NCBI RefSeq assembly: GCF_018129085.1
Contig: NZ_JAAGBB010000038.1
Location: forward strand, 1-63,706
Direction of reading: 5' to 3'
DNA: 63,706 bases
Origin: Plastoroseomonas hellenica
Lineage (GTDB): Bacteria; Pseudomonadota; Alphaproteobacteria; Acetobacterales; Acetobacteraceae
Shown: positions 1-8,243 of the stretch, piece after piece
Layout: each line of letters starts with the position of its first letter
Position numbering within the stretch: position 1 is the first letter of the stretch
Made by a program: the position numbers and the translations under genes
Notes under the pieces: generated by a model
What the model saw: the letters and a program-made list of their open reading frames with translations, nothing else
The model's database searches: none
What the model was told of the DNA's origin: nothing

Positions 1-1
1 G

Positions 2-91
2 CCGGCCTGCCCATGCCCGCAGGTGACGCCGACGCCGGCCGCAGCGCCGGCGCCCGCGACCGCCCCGGCGCCAGCCGCACCGGCGCACTGA
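2..91 (+). CDS. C-terminal tail of an unidentified protein (partial)
   Basis: The window opens inside a reading frame that ends in TGA at 89-91. The visible 29 residues are a Pro/Ala-rich tail with a CPC triplet near its start, ending in PAPAAPAH. Such tails are common at the ends of secreted or envelope proteins in high-GC bacteria, so this is probably the 3' end of a plus-strand gene convergent with the nitroreductase. Too little is visible to name it, and low-complexity frames can be open by chance. Confidence 0.4.
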   Translation, partial: PACPCPQVTPTPAAAPAPATAPAPAAPAH

Positions 92-99
92 GTTCGCGC

Positions 100-142
100 G
101 GCCGATTCAGACCTCCAGGCCCAAGGGCCCTCCGGTCATCGG
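100..142. repeat. Hairpin-cored intergenic repeat, copy 1
   Basis: A 43-bp unit of conserved left arm GGCCGATTCAGACCTCC, a 14-bp palindromic core AGGCCCAAGGGCCC, and conserved right arm TCCGGTCATCGG. Copy 2 lies at 828-870. The arms are nearly identical while the core differs in sequence but stays self-complementary. The unit sits 6 bp past the nitroreductase stop, between two convergent genes, so it could act as a terminator or a REP-like element. Confidence 0.75.
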
Positions 143-148
143 GCACGC

Positions 149-880
149 TCAGAACCCGTAAAACCCTGCGAATGCCTCGACCGGGGCGCGTTCGGTCTCC
201 AGCGCGTTCTCCGGCGCCGCCGGATCGGCGTGACCGAGCGCCATGCCGCAGACCACGACCTCCTCCGCCGGGATCGGCAGATGCCGGCGCACCGTGCCGT
301 GCCGCGTCGCCAGCGCCGCCTGCGGGCAGGTGTCCAGCCCCTCCCCCCGCGCCGCGACCATGATGTTCTGCAGGAACATGCCAAGGTCGATCCAGGATCC
401 GGTGTTGAGCCGCCGGTCCATGGTGACGATCAGCCCGACCGGGGCGCCGAAGAAGATGAAGTTCCGCCCCTGCTGGGCCTTCATCCGCACGGTGTCGCCG
501 CGTTCGATCCCGAGCGTCGCGTAAAGGCCCCAGCCCACCTTGCGCCGCCGCGCCAGGTAGGGCTCGAACCAGGGGTCGGGGTAGTAGGCGTATTCGCGCT
601 CCTCCGGCGTTCCCGCCTCATGCGCCGCCATCAGGTCGGCGCAGAGCGCTTCCCGCGCCGCCCCGGCTAGCGCATGCACCCGCCAGGGCTGGGTGTTGGA
701 GCCGGAAGGCGCACGGGATGCGATGGCGAGCAAACGCGCGACCGTCTCCCGCGGCACCGGCGTCGGCAGGAAGGCGCGGATCGACCGACGCGACGTAATG
801 GCCTCCGCCGCCGAGAGATATTGGCCCGGCCGATTCAGACCTCCGGGGCTATCGCCCCTCCAGTCATCGGACGGGATCAC
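149..880 (-). CDS. Nitroreductase family FMN-dependent oxidoreductase
   Basis: A 243-residue protein of the NADH oxidase/nitroreductase fold, which uses FMN and NAD(P)H to reduce nitro-aromatics, quinones or similar acceptors in the cytoplasm. The family N-terminus is visible as RRSIRAFLPTPVP (residues 31-43), followed by the FMN-contacting segment RAPSGSNTQPW (57-67) and a C-terminal GMALGHAD stretch. The chosen start is a GTG whose last two bases overlap the upstream dihydroorotase stop (GTGA), implying translational coupling. There is no in-frame ATG, GTG or TTG between this GTG and the conserved domain. Residues about 4-18 are therefore encoded by a copy of the hairpin repeat (828-870), which is odd and suggests the repeat was captured as coding sequence. 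Substrate unknown. Confidence 0.85.
   Translation of the reverse strand: MIPSDDWRGDSPGGLNRPGQYLSAAEAITSRRSIRAFLPTPVPRETVARLLAIASRAPSGSNTQPWRVHALAGAAREALCADLMAAHEAGTPEEREYAYYPDPWFEPYLARRRKVGWGLYATLGIERGDTVRMKAQQGRNFIFFGAPVGLIVTMDRRLNTGSWIDLGMFLQNIMVAARGEGLDTCPQAALATRHGTVRRHLPIPAEEVVVCGMALGHADPAAPENALETERAPVEAFAGFYGF
828..870. repeat. Hairpin-cored repeat, copy 2
   Basis: Same 43-bp architecture as copy 1 at 100-142, with core GGGGCTATCGCCCC (GGGGC/GCCCC stem, GATA loop on the minus strand). It begins 6 bp after the dihydroorotase stop, the same distance at which copy 1 follows the nitroreductase stop. Here, however, it is also read through as the N-terminus of the nitroreductase. Confidence 0.75.
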
Positions 881-2208
881 GCCCCCCGCGCCTCCGCGAA
901 GACCACCGGGCGGCCCCGCGGGGTGCCGATGACCGCGTCGTCCCGCATCGCGAGGCCGCCGCGCAGCACCACCATCACCGGCCAGCCCGTGACCTTCTGG
1001 CCCGCGAAGGGCGTCCAGCCGCAGGGCGAGACGATCCAGCTCTCCTCGATCACGCGGGTCTTCTTCATGTCGACGATGGTGAAGTCGGCATCGTAGCCAG
1101 CGGCGAGGCGCCCCTTGCCGGTCACGCCATAGACCCGCGCCGGGCCGGCGCACATCAGGTCCACCAGCCGCAGCAGCGACAGCCGGCCGGCATTCACATG
1201 GTCGATCATCAGCGGCGCCAGGGTCTGCACGCCGGTCAGGCCCGCCGCGGTGTCCGGCCAGGGGCGTTCCTTGGCGGCGCGGGAATGCGGCGCGTGATCG
1301 CTCCCGACCGTGTCGACGGTGCCGTTGCGGACCGCTTCCCAGGCCGCCTCCATGTGCCTGGCATCCCGGATCGGCGGGTTCATCACCGCATAGCCGCCGA
1401 GGCGGCCATAGGCCTCATCGGTCTGCGACAGGTGGTTGATCAGCACCTCGACCGTCGCGACGTCGCGGTAATCGGCGAGGTATTCCAGCTCCTCCGCGGT
1501 CGAGACGTGCAGGATATGGGCGGGCCGGCCGGTCTTGCGGGCCAGTGCCATCAGCCGCCGCGTGCCGAGGAAGGCGCATTCCACGTCGCGCCATTCCGCG
1601 TGCTTGATGTGCGGCATGCCCGCCGTGTAGTGCGGCTTCCGCTCCTGCAGGCGGTACTCATCCTCCGAATGGTAGGAGATGCGGCGCCGGCCGCTCCTCA
1701 TCGCGCGCTCCAGGCTCTCGTCATCCTCGATCATCAGGTCGCCGGTCGAGGAGCCCGCGAAGATCTTGATCCCGCAGACATTGGGCTGCAGCTCGAGGCT
1801 CGCGAGCTCCGGCGTATTGGCGCGGGTGCCGCCGATATACATGCCGACATCGACCCAGGCCTCGGCCTCGATCTGCCCCCGCTTGCGGTCGATCTGCTCG
1901 CGCGTGGTGATCGAGGGTTGGGTGTTCGGCATGTCGAAGACCGCGGCGAGGCCGCCGAGCAGCGCCGCCTTGGTGCCGGTCGCCAGCGTCTCGACCGACT
2001 TGTCGCCGGGGTCGCGCAGATGCACATGCGGATCGATCAGCCCGGGCAGCACATGCAGGCCGGCGCAGTCGAGGGTCTCCGCCGCCTCGGCGGTGCGGAG
2101 GTCGCCGATATCAGCGATGCGGCCGTGGCGCACGCCGACATCCACCGTCTCGATGCCGCCGGGCAGCACGCAGGCGCCGCCGCGCAGGATGAGGTCGAAA
2201 TGGGCCAT
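877..2208 (-). CDS. pyrC: Dihydroorotase / cyclic amidohydrolase
   Basis: A 443-residue amidohydrolase of the class I dihydroorotase type, which interconverts N-carbamoyl-aspartate and dihydroorotate in pyrimidine synthesis. Visible motifs are the metal-binding D-P-H-V-H (residues 59-63), the KIF segment with the probable carboxylated lysine at 148, metal histidines in SYHSE (about 180) and HILHVST (about 231-237), and the catalytic SDHAPH (303-308). The start ATG at 2208 has an AGGAGG box just upstream; a longer open frame to 2244 lacks one. The gene is followed with a 4-base overlap by the nitroreductase. Other cyclic amidohydrolases (hydantoinase, allantoinase) share this fold, but the GLIDPHVHLRDPG signature favours dihydroorotase. 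Solo pyrC copies in catabolic contexts can have other substrates. Confidence 0.85.
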   Translation of the reverse strand: MAHFDLILRGGACVLPGGIETVDVGVRHGRIADIGDLRTAEAAETLDCAGLHVLPGLIDPHVHLRDPGDKSVETLATGTKAALLGGLAAVFDMPNTQPSITTREQIDRKRGQIEAEAWVDVGMYIGGTRANTPELASLELQPNVCGIKIFAGSSTGDLMIEDDESLERAMRSGRRRISYHSEDEYRLQERKPHYTAGMPHIKHAEWRDVECAFLGTRRLMALARKTGRPAHILHVSTAEELEYLADYRDVATVEVLINHLSQTDEAYGRLGGYAVMNPPIRDARHMEAAWEAVRNGTVDTVGSDHAPHSRAAKERPWPDTAAGLTGVQTLAPLMIDHVNAGRLSLLRLVDLMCAGPARVYGVTGKGRLAAGYDADFTIVDMKKTRVIEESWIVSPCGWTPFAGQKVTGWPVMVVLRGGLAMRDDAVIGTPRGRPVVFAEARGA

Positions 2209-2228
2209 GGCAGGGTCCTCCTGCGCTC

Positions 2229-2447
2229 TCTTTGGCACCCTCAAACGCCGGGCGCAAACCTCCGGTTTGCTTGGCTTACGCGCCGTCAGGGCGCGTCGGC
2301 GGCGACTGCCGGTCGTGCGCGGGGCCGCATTCGCGGCCCCGGAGCATCGGCTTCGCCTTGCTCCGCAGGAATGGGTGGCGGCCTGCGACCGCTTGGCTTC
2401 CGCCCTCGGCGTTGCGCCAAAGCAGGGCCGGGGCTACTGCGGCGGCC
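2229..2447. other. Hairpin-dense divergent intergenic region
   Basis: Between the dihydroorotase and the O-antigen ligase-like gene lie several consecutive perfect or near-perfect stems: GCAAACC/GGTTTGC at 2254-2270, ACGCGCC/GGGCGCGT at 2278-2296, GGGGCCGC/GCGGCCCC at 2321-2340, and GGAGCA/TGCTCC beginning near 2340. The outer edges carry an imperfect inverted TTTGGC...GCCAAA (about 2231 and 2415). No protein-coding gene is supported here. The region must hold promoters for both divergent genes and may be an interspersed repeat. Confidence 0.5.
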
Positions 2448-3713
2448 GTGAGCCGCACCTCCCCTGCCTTCCCGATCGCGCTGCTGCTGCTGGTCATGCC
2501 GGCGGCGAGCGTCCTGCAGTTCCGTGCCATCGCGCCGCTGGCGCTGGTGGCGCTGGTGGCGACGGTGGTGCTCGCCTGGCGGGCGGAGAAGCGCCCGCCG
2601 GCGCCGCGCGGTGCGCCGCTCTGGGCCGCGCTGGCGCTGTTCGGCTGGGCGGCGCTCTCGGCGCTCTGGGCGCTGGAGCCGAAACGGGCGCTGCTGGATG
2701 CGCTCTCGCTCGGCGGCTTCGCGCTGCTCGGCGCCGCGGCGGCGGGGGCCGTCGCGCGGGCCGAGGATGCGGCGAAGCACCGGCTGGCGCTGTGGCTGGC
2801 CGCGGGGCTCGCCGCCGGCGTCGAGCTGGCGGCGATCGACTACGCCACCGGCAATGCGCTGCGCGCGGCGGTGCGCGGCCTCCGCGAAGCACCCGCGACG
2901 CTCGGCTTCGGCATCAAGCCCGCGATCACCGTCTTCGCGGTGCTGCTGCCGCTGGCGCTCGCCGCGCCGATCGCGCTCTGGATGCGGGCGGCGCTCGCGA
3001 TCGCTGCGGTCGCGGTCGCGCTCTGGCTGCCGGCGGAGAGCGCCAAGCTCGCGATCCTGGCTGGGCTCGCCGGCGGCGGCATCGCGGCGCTGGCGCCGCG
3101 CCTGACATTCCGGCTGGTCGCGGCCGGGCTCGCCGCGGTGATCCTGGCGGCGCCGCCGCTGTTCGGCGCCGTGCTCGGCAGCGGGTTCAACGCGGAGCGG
3201 CTGCCGCCATCGGCCGCGCATCGCCTGGTGATCTGGGATTTCGCGCTGGAACGCATCGCCGACCGCCCGATCGCCGGCTGGGGGCTGGAGGCGAGCCGCG
3301 CTGTCCCCGGCGGGCGCGACGTGGCGCCGGAGCGCACACTGCAGCGCCTGCACCTCACCTCCCCGGCGTCACGGGACTGGTTCGGGCGGTCGGCCGCGCA
3401 GCGCCTGCCGCTGCATCCGCACAACGGCCCGCTGCAGGTCTGGCTGGAGCTCGGGCTGATCGGCGCGGTGCTGGCCGCGGCGTTGGTGGTGACGCTCGCG
3501 GCCGCGGCGCGGCACCGGCCGGCCAGCATGGGCGCGCTGGTCGCGGCCGCGGTGGTCGGCGGCCTCAGCTACGGCGTCTGGCAGGGCTGGTGGATCGCGC
3601 TGCTGCTGGTGCTGATCGCCGCCGCGAATGGCCTGCCACGACGGAGCGCCGCGCCGGTCGGCGCCGGAGGCGCCTCCGCCGTTCGGCCGTCTCCGGCACC
3701 GGGATCGCCCTGA
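2448..3713 (+). CDS. O-antigen ligase / polymerase family membrane protein
   Basis: A 421-residue polytopic inner-membrane protein with about ten hydrophobic segments. The periplasmic loop near residue 320 carries the LHPHNGPLQVWLELGLIG motif typical of WaaL/Wzy-C proteins (HxHN followed by a Leu-rich helix). These proteins transfer or polymerise undecaprenyl-linked oligosaccharides onto lipid A-core or other acceptors. The start is uncertain: GTG at 2448 is chosen because the first hydrophobic helix begins eight residues later, but there is no strong ribosome-binding site and ATG at 2497 is an alternative. The gene sits close to a glycosyltransferase operon (4.7-9.2 kb, opposite strand), which fits a role in surface polysaccharide. 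Ligase versus polymerase cannot be decided from sequence. Confidence 0.8.
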   Translation: MSRTSPAFPIALLLLVMPAASVLQFRAIAPLALVALVATVVLAWRAEKRPPAPRGAPLWAALALFGWAALSALWALEPKRALLDALSLGGFALLGAAAAGAVARAEDAAKHRLALWLAAGLAAGVELAAIDYATGNALRAAVRGLREAPATLGFGIKPAITVFAVLLPLALAAPIALWMRAALAIAAVAVALWLPAESAKLAILAGLAGGGIAALAPRLTFRLVAAGLAAVILAAPPLFGAVLGSGFNAERLPPSAAHRLVIWDFALERIADRPIAGWGLEASRAVPGGRDVAPERTLQRLHLTSPASRDWFGRSAAQRLPLHPHNGPLQVWLELGLIGAVLAAALVVTLAAAARHRPASMGALVAAAVVGGLSYGVWQGWWIALLLVLIAAANGLPRRSAAPVGAGGASAVRPSPAPGSP

Positions 3714-3775
3714 CCCGAGGCGCTGGACGTCGAGCCTCGGCACGTGCTGCATGTCGGCGACGGAGGCAAAACCCC

Positions 3776-4690
3776 ATGGTCGACCTCGCAGATGCGGCCC
3801 GCCGGGTCCTCGACGCCATTCGCCCGCATATCGGCGAAGGCAAGGTCGCGACCTATATCCCGGCACTCGGCAATGTCGATCCCCACCAGTTCGGCTTCGC
3901 GGTGGCCGGCATCGACGGCACGGTCCATGGCGCCGGCGACCAGGACGTCCGCTTCTCGCTGCAGAGCGTCTCCAAGGTGTTCACCCTGGCACTCGCGCTC
4001 AGCCGCGGTGACGAGGCCATCTGGCGCCGCGTCCACCGCGAGCCCTCCGGCACCGCCTTCAACTCGCTGTTCCAGCTCGAGTTCGAACATGGCATCCCGC
4101 GCAACCCGCTGATCAATGCCGGCGCCATCGTCGTCACCGACCAGTTGCTTGCGGAGACCGGCGATGCGCTGGGCCTGCTCCGCGACCTGCTGCGGGCCGA
4201 GACCGGCAATCCCGATCTCGACGTCGACCGTGTCATCGCCGCCTCGGAATCCGAGACCGGGCATCGCAACCGCGCCCTGGCCCATCTGATGGCGAGCTTC
4301 GGCAATATGCGCAATCCGGTGGAGCAGACGCTCGACCACTACTTCCGGCAATGTTCGATCACCGTCAGCGTCACGGAGCTGGCGCGGGCCGGGCTCCTTC
4401 TCGCCCGGCACGGGTTGCAGGCGGATGGGTCCCGGCTGCTGTCCCCGCAGGATGCCCGACGGGTCGTCTCCATCATGCTCACCTGCGGCGCCTATGACGC
4501 GGCGGGCGAATTCGCCTATCGCATCGGCCTGCCCTGTAAGAGCGGCGTCGGCGGCGGCATTCTCGCCATCGTCCCGGACCGCTGCGCGGTCGCCGCCTGG
4601 GGGCCGGGCCTGGACGCACAGGGCAATTCGGTGACCGCCACCCTCGCCCTCGGCACCTTCGGCTCCATCACCGGGTGGTCGATCTTCTGA
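3776..4690 (+). CDS. glsA: Glutaminase (serine-dependent, GlsA family)
   Basis: A 304-residue enzyme hydrolysing L-glutamine to glutamate and ammonia, with the beta-lactamase-like glutaminase fold. The nucleophile motif SVSK (Ser64, Lys67) lies in LQSVSKVFTLAL, followed by NPLINAGAI and by the C-terminal CKSGVGGGI segment that closes the active site. Length equals the usual family length. Start ATG 3776 has GGAGG at 3762-3766. It is convergent with the asparagine synthetase: the two stop codons are directly adjacent with no spacer. Confidence 0.93.
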   Translation: MVDLADAARRVLDAIRPHIGEGKVATYIPALGNVDPHQFGFAVAGIDGTVHGAGDQDVRFSLQSVSKVFTLALALSRGDEAIWRRVHREPSGTAFNSLFQLEFEHGIPRNPLINAGAIVVTDQLLAETGDALGLLRDLLRAETGNPDLDVDRVIAASESETGHRNRALAHLMASFGNMRNPVEQTLDHYFRQCSITVSVTELARAGLLLARHGLQADGSRLLSPQDARRVVSIMLTCGAYDAAGEFAYRIGLPCKSGVGGGILAIVPDRCAVAAWGPGLDAQGNSVTATLALGTFGSITGWSIF

Positions 4691-6448
4691 TCAGCGCTCG
4701 GCCAGCGCCTCGAACACATCGCCCAGCATCTGGCGGCCTTCGACATGGCGGCGGTGCCAGAGGGCGTGGAACAGCAGGTGCCAGGCGGCGAAGGCTTCCT
4801 TCTTGCCGGCGGCGGCGCGGAACAGCGCCTGCACGCGGTCGGGCTTCGCGATTTCCGCGACGCCGGGCTGGGCCGCAACCAGCGCGCCGAGCCGCGCGCC
4901 ATCCTCCGCGATCCAGGCGCCGATCGGCACGGTGAAGCCTTGCTTGGGGCGGAAGGGCTCGGAAGCCGGGAAGTGCCGCTCCAGCCAGCGGCGCAGCAGG
5001 TACTTGCCCATGTCACGCCGGACCTTCAGCGCATCCGGCAGGCGGAAGGCAGCGGCGGCGACGCCGGGGTCGAGGAAGGGCGTGCGGCCTTCCACCGCAT
5101 GCGCCATCAGGCAGCGGTCGAGCTTGGTCAGCAGGTCGTTCGGCAGCCAATCCGCGACATCCAGCGCCTGGGCGCCCTGCAGGCGGGTGCGCCCGCCCGC
5201 CCCGGCCTCGATCTCCGCCGCCGCGATGCCGTCCCGCCAGCCGGTCGGCTCCGTCCGCAGCACGTCCAGGCCGTCGAAGGCGCCCTTGCGGCGCGGCGTC
5301 TTGCCGCCGAGCCACCAGGACCGCATGGCGCTGCGATAGCGGCCATAGCCGCCGAAGATCTCGTCCCCGCCTTCGCCGGAGAGCACCACCTTCACCTCCT
5401 GCCGCGCCCGGCGCGCCAGGAACCAGGTGGGGATGATGGCGTAGTCGGCGGCGGGATCATCCATGGCGCCGACGATGGCCGGCAGGTGCCGCCAGACCTC
5501 CGCCCGGGTCACGTCGATCGACACATGCCGCGCGCCGGCGGCCTTGGCGGCGCGCGCCGCCGCCTCCCGCTCATCGGCCGCTCCCGACACGTCGAAGCCG
5601 GCGGTGAAGGCGAGCACCGGACGGTCGTTCAGCCGCGCCATCATCGCGAGGATCGCCGCCGAATCCGTGCCGCCCGAGAGGAACATGCCGTAGGGCACGT
5701 CGCTCCGCTGGTGCAGGTCGACGCTCTGCTCCAGCGCGGCATCGAGGCGGGCGAGCGCTTCCTCCTCCCCGATCTCCTCCGGGCCGCCTTCGGGCAGCGC
5801 GGCGCGCCGGCGGCGTTCCACGATGCGGCCATCCGCGATGGCGATGGTCTCGCCCGGCAGCAGGCGGGTGATGCCGCGGAAGATGGTCTCCGCCCCCGTG
5901 GTGAACTGGAGCTGCAGCAGCTCCTTCAGCCGGTCGCCATCGAGCGCCGGCGCCAGGATGCCGGCGGCGAGCAGCGCCTGCGGCTCGGACGCGAAGGCGA
6001 TGCCGTCGGCGAATTCGGCGATGTAGAGCGGCTTGATGCCGAAGGGATCGCGCGCCAGCACCAGGCGCCGCTCCGCCGGATCGTGCAGCGCGATTGCGTA
6101 CATGCCGCGCAGCCGTTCCGCGAAGCCGATGCCATCGCGGCGATAGAGATGCAGCGGCGGCTCGCAATCCGACCCCGTGACGCAGGCGAGCTGGTTCTCG
6201 GTGCGGAGCTCCCGGTAGTTGTAGACCTCGCCATTGCCGATCAGCGCGGTGGGGCCGGCGAGGAGCGGCTGGTCACCGGTCTGCAGGTCGATGATCGCGA
6301 GGCGGGTATGGGCGAGCGCGACATTGCCGCTGACATGCTGGCCGCTGCCATCCGGCCCGCGATGGCCGAGGGCGGCATTCATGGCCGCGAGCATGGCGGT
6401 GGACGGCGTGACGCCGTTGCGCAGCGCGAGGCCGGCGATGCCGCACAT
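4691..6448 (-). CDS. asnB: Asparagine synthase (glutamine-hydrolysing) family amidotransferase
   Basis: A 585-residue two-domain enzyme. The N-terminal Ntn-type glutaminase domain begins with Cys2 (MCGIAG) and contains RGPDG (30-34) and the GNGEVYN segment. The C-terminal synthetase domain has the ATP pyrophosphatase P-loop SGGTDS (258-263) and later SGEGGDE. Ammonia from glutamine would amidate a carboxylate through an adenylated intermediate. The start is ATG 6448, whose final A-T-G-A overlaps the glycosyltransferase stop. Being the last gene of a GT9-GT2-GT4 operon, it probably amidates a sugar or other glycan component rather than serving bulk asparagine supply, as known for other glycan-cluster AsnB homologues. 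That role is inferred from context. Confidence 0.9.
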   Translation of the reverse strand: MCGIAGLALRNGVTPSTAMLAAMNAALGHRGPDGSGQHVSGNVALAHTRLAIIDLQTGDQPLLAGPTALIGNGEVYNYRELRTENQLACVTGSDCEPPLHLYRRDGIGFAERLRGMYAIALHDPAERRLVLARDPFGIKPLYIAEFADGIAFASEPQALLAAGILAPALDGDRLKELLQLQFTTGAETIFRGITRLLPGETIAIADGRIVERRRRAALPEGGPEEIGEEEALARLDAALEQSVDLHQRSDVPYGMFLSGGTDSAAILAMMARLNDRPVLAFTAGFDVSGAADEREAAARAAKAAGARHVSIDVTRAEVWRHLPAIVGAMDDPAADYAIIPTWFLARRARQEVKVVLSGEGGDEIFGGYGRYRSAMRSWWLGGKTPRRKGAFDGLDVLRTEPTGWRDGIAAAEIEAGAGGRTRLQGAQALDVADWLPNDLLTKLDRCLMAHAVEGRTPFLDPGVAAAAFRLPDALKVRRDMGKYLLRRWLERHFPASEPFRPKQGFTVPIGAWIAEDGARLGALVAAQPGVAEIAKPDRVQALFRAAAGKKEAFAAWHLLFHALWHRRHVEGRQMLGDVFEALAER

Positions 6449-7482
6449 CAGGCTCTCTCCTTCGCGATGCGGTGCAGGAAGCCGCGCCATTGTGCCACGA
6501 CCGGCGCTTCGGCATGGGTGGTTTCGAATTCGGCGCGGCCCTGCCGCGCGAGCTCGGCGGCGCGCTGCGGATCCGCGATCAGCGCCGCGGCGGCGGCGGC
6601 GAGCGCCGGCGCATCCTCGATCGGCACCAGCAGCCCGGTCTCGCCATCGCGGATGACCTCGCGCGGGCCATGGGATGCCGCAGCGATGACGGGGCGGCCG
6701 GCGGAGAAGGCTTCCAGCACCACATTGCCTAGCGGCTCATGCCGCGACGGGCAGAGGAAGATGTCGCAGCCGGCGAGCAGCGCGCCGCGATCCTGCCGCC
6801 AGCCGAGGAAGGTGACGCGGTCGGCGACGCCGAGCTGCTGCGCCAGGCGCTGCAGCGCCTGATGCTCCGGGCCATCGCCGGCAAGCGAGAGATGCGCGCC
6901 TTGCGGCAGGTCCCGGAGCGCATGCAGCAGCGTGTCGAAGCCCTTGTTGCGGTGCAGGCGCCCCATGGCGAGGAGACGCGTGGTGCCGGCGAGCGTTGCC
7001 GGCGGCTGGCCGGAAAAATCCTCGACGAAATTCGGCAGCTTATGCGCGCGGTCGGCGGGCCAGCCCTCCGCGATCAGCCAGTCGCGGATGCCTTGGGTGT
7101 TGCCGACCAGGTGGTCGAAGCCGCGATAGTATTTCAGGTCGTAGTAGCCGCCGAGCCGCCCGACCAAGGGCACGCGGCGTGGCTTCGGCAGGGCGCGGAC
7201 AGCGAAGCGTGCGGCGCGGTTCATCCAGGCGATGGCGACATCCGGCGCGAAGCCCTCCAGCGCGCGGCGGAGCCTTGGCGCGGTCAGCAGGTCGAACGGG
7301 CCGCGGAAGCCGAGCTGCACCGGGACCAGGCCGCCCACGACCAGCCGCAGCGCGCGATCCTCATCGCGGCGGATCACCGGCAGCACCTCGTCACCCGCCT
7401 TGTGCAGCGCGATGCTGAGGCGTTCGTAAAAGCCCTCGGCGCCGCCCATCGGCGCGCCGGCCATGATCTGCGCGATTTTCAC
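6448..7482 (-). CDS. Glycosyltransferase family 4
   Basis: A 344-residue GT-B fold retaining glycosyltransferase. It starts with the donor-fold strand VKIAQIMAGAPMGGAE. The C-terminal nucleotide-sugar domain includes GRLHRNKGFDTLL and the E-x7-E region PSRHEPLGNVVLEAFSAGRPVIA. Start GTG 7482 overlaps the upstream GT2 stop (GTGA); the gene end overlaps the AsnB start (ATGA). Cytoplasmic or membrane-associated, probably adding a hexose to the lipopolysaccharide core or another glycan. Sugar specificity cannot be read from the sequence. Confidence 0.9.
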   Translation of the reverse strand: MKIAQIMAGAPMGGAEGFYERLSIALHKAGDEVLPVIRRDEDRALRLVVGGLVPVQLGFRGPFDLLTAPRLRRALEGFAPDVAIAWMNRAARFAVRALPKPRRVPLVGRLGGYYDLKYYRGFDHLVGNTQGIRDWLIAEGWPADRAHKLPNFVEDFSGQPPATLAGTTRLLAMGRLHRNKGFDTLLHALRDLPQGAHLSLAGDGPEHQALQRLAQQLGVADRVTFLGWRQDRGALLAGCDIFLCPSRHEPLGNVVLEAFSAGRPVIAAASHGPREVIRDGETGLLVPIEDAPALAAAAAALIADPQRAAELARQGRAEFETTHAEAPVVAQWRGFLHRIAKERA

Positions 7483-8243
7483 TCGCGATGCTTCCCGGGC
7501 TCCAGCCGCGCCTTCAGGTAGGAGAGCAGCGGGAAGGCGCCGGTGCAGAAGGCGAGCAGCACGCCCCAGGCGCCTTCCTTGTAACCCCGACGGGAGACGT
7601 AGCTCTTGAAGGCCCGCGACACGAAGCGGCGGCAATTCCCGGCGAGGCTGCCGATATCGCCCGATGCCACCAGGTCCCGTGCCTTGGCGGTGCTGTAGCG
7701 GTCGAGCCGCTTCAGCATGTCCGCGATGTCGCGATCGACCAAGTGGATCAGCGCGCCCTGGGTGATCTTGGGGCCTTGCGTCCCGGTCCAGTCCAGGCCC
7801 GGATGCACGCGCTGCATGCGCCAGCGCTTGGCGCCGCGGCGGAACAGGCGCGGAACGGAGGTGGTGCCGAAGCTGCCGGCCCAGCCATGGCGGATTAGCC
7901 GGTCACCGACGTAGTTGTCGACCGGCACCTGGTGCCAGGCGAAGGCGGAGGTCGCGATGGTGGCGCGCACCGCCTGCGCGAGATCCGGCGAGACGCGTTC
8001 ATCGGCATCGACTTCCAGCACCCAGTCACCGGTGCAGGCATCGATGCCGGCGTTGCGGCGCTCCCCCTCCAGCTCCCACGCGCCTTCGAGGATTCGGGCG
8101 CCGGCGGCGCGGGCGATGGCCGCTGACGCATCCGTGGTGCGGTCGAGCACGACCACCACCTCATCGGCGAAGCCGAGGCTCGCCAGGCAATCGGGCAGGC
8201 GGTCCTGCTCGTTGCGGGCGACCACGAGCGCCGAGAGTTTCAC
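7479..8243 (-). CDS. Glycosyltransferase family 2 (LPS core-type)
   Basis: A 254-residue GT-A fold transferase. It begins MKLSALVVARNEQDRLPDCL and has the metal/nucleotide DxD motif DAD at residues 79-81 in LEVDADERV. The short length and C-terminal basic/hydrophobic tail resemble the WaaE/KdtX group, which decorates inner-core heptose. Translation starts at GTG 8243 overlapping the GT9 stop. It lies in the overlapping GT9-GT2-GT4-AsnB operon, so lipopolysaccharide core assembly is the likely role. The exact linkage is unknown. Confidence 0.88.
   Translation of the reverse strand: MKLSALVVARNEQDRLPDCLASLGFADEVVVVLDRTTDASAAIARAAGARILEGAWELEGERRNAGIDACTGDWVLEVDADERVSPDLAQAVRATIATSAFAWHQVPVDNYVGDRLIRHGWAGSFGTTSVPRLFRRGAKRWRMQRVHPGLDWTGTQGPKITQGALIHLVDRDIADMLKRLDRYSTAKARDLVASGDIGSLAGNCRRFVSRAFKSYVSRRGYKEGAWGVLLAFCTGAFPLLSYLKARLEPGKHRE

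Noticed and set aside
1679-4690. A 1003-codon open frame spanning the dihydroorotase, the polysaccharide ligase and the glutaminase.
   Set aside because: Only its last 304 codons (from 3776) are family-like; the rest is a high-GC open shadow of genes in other frames.
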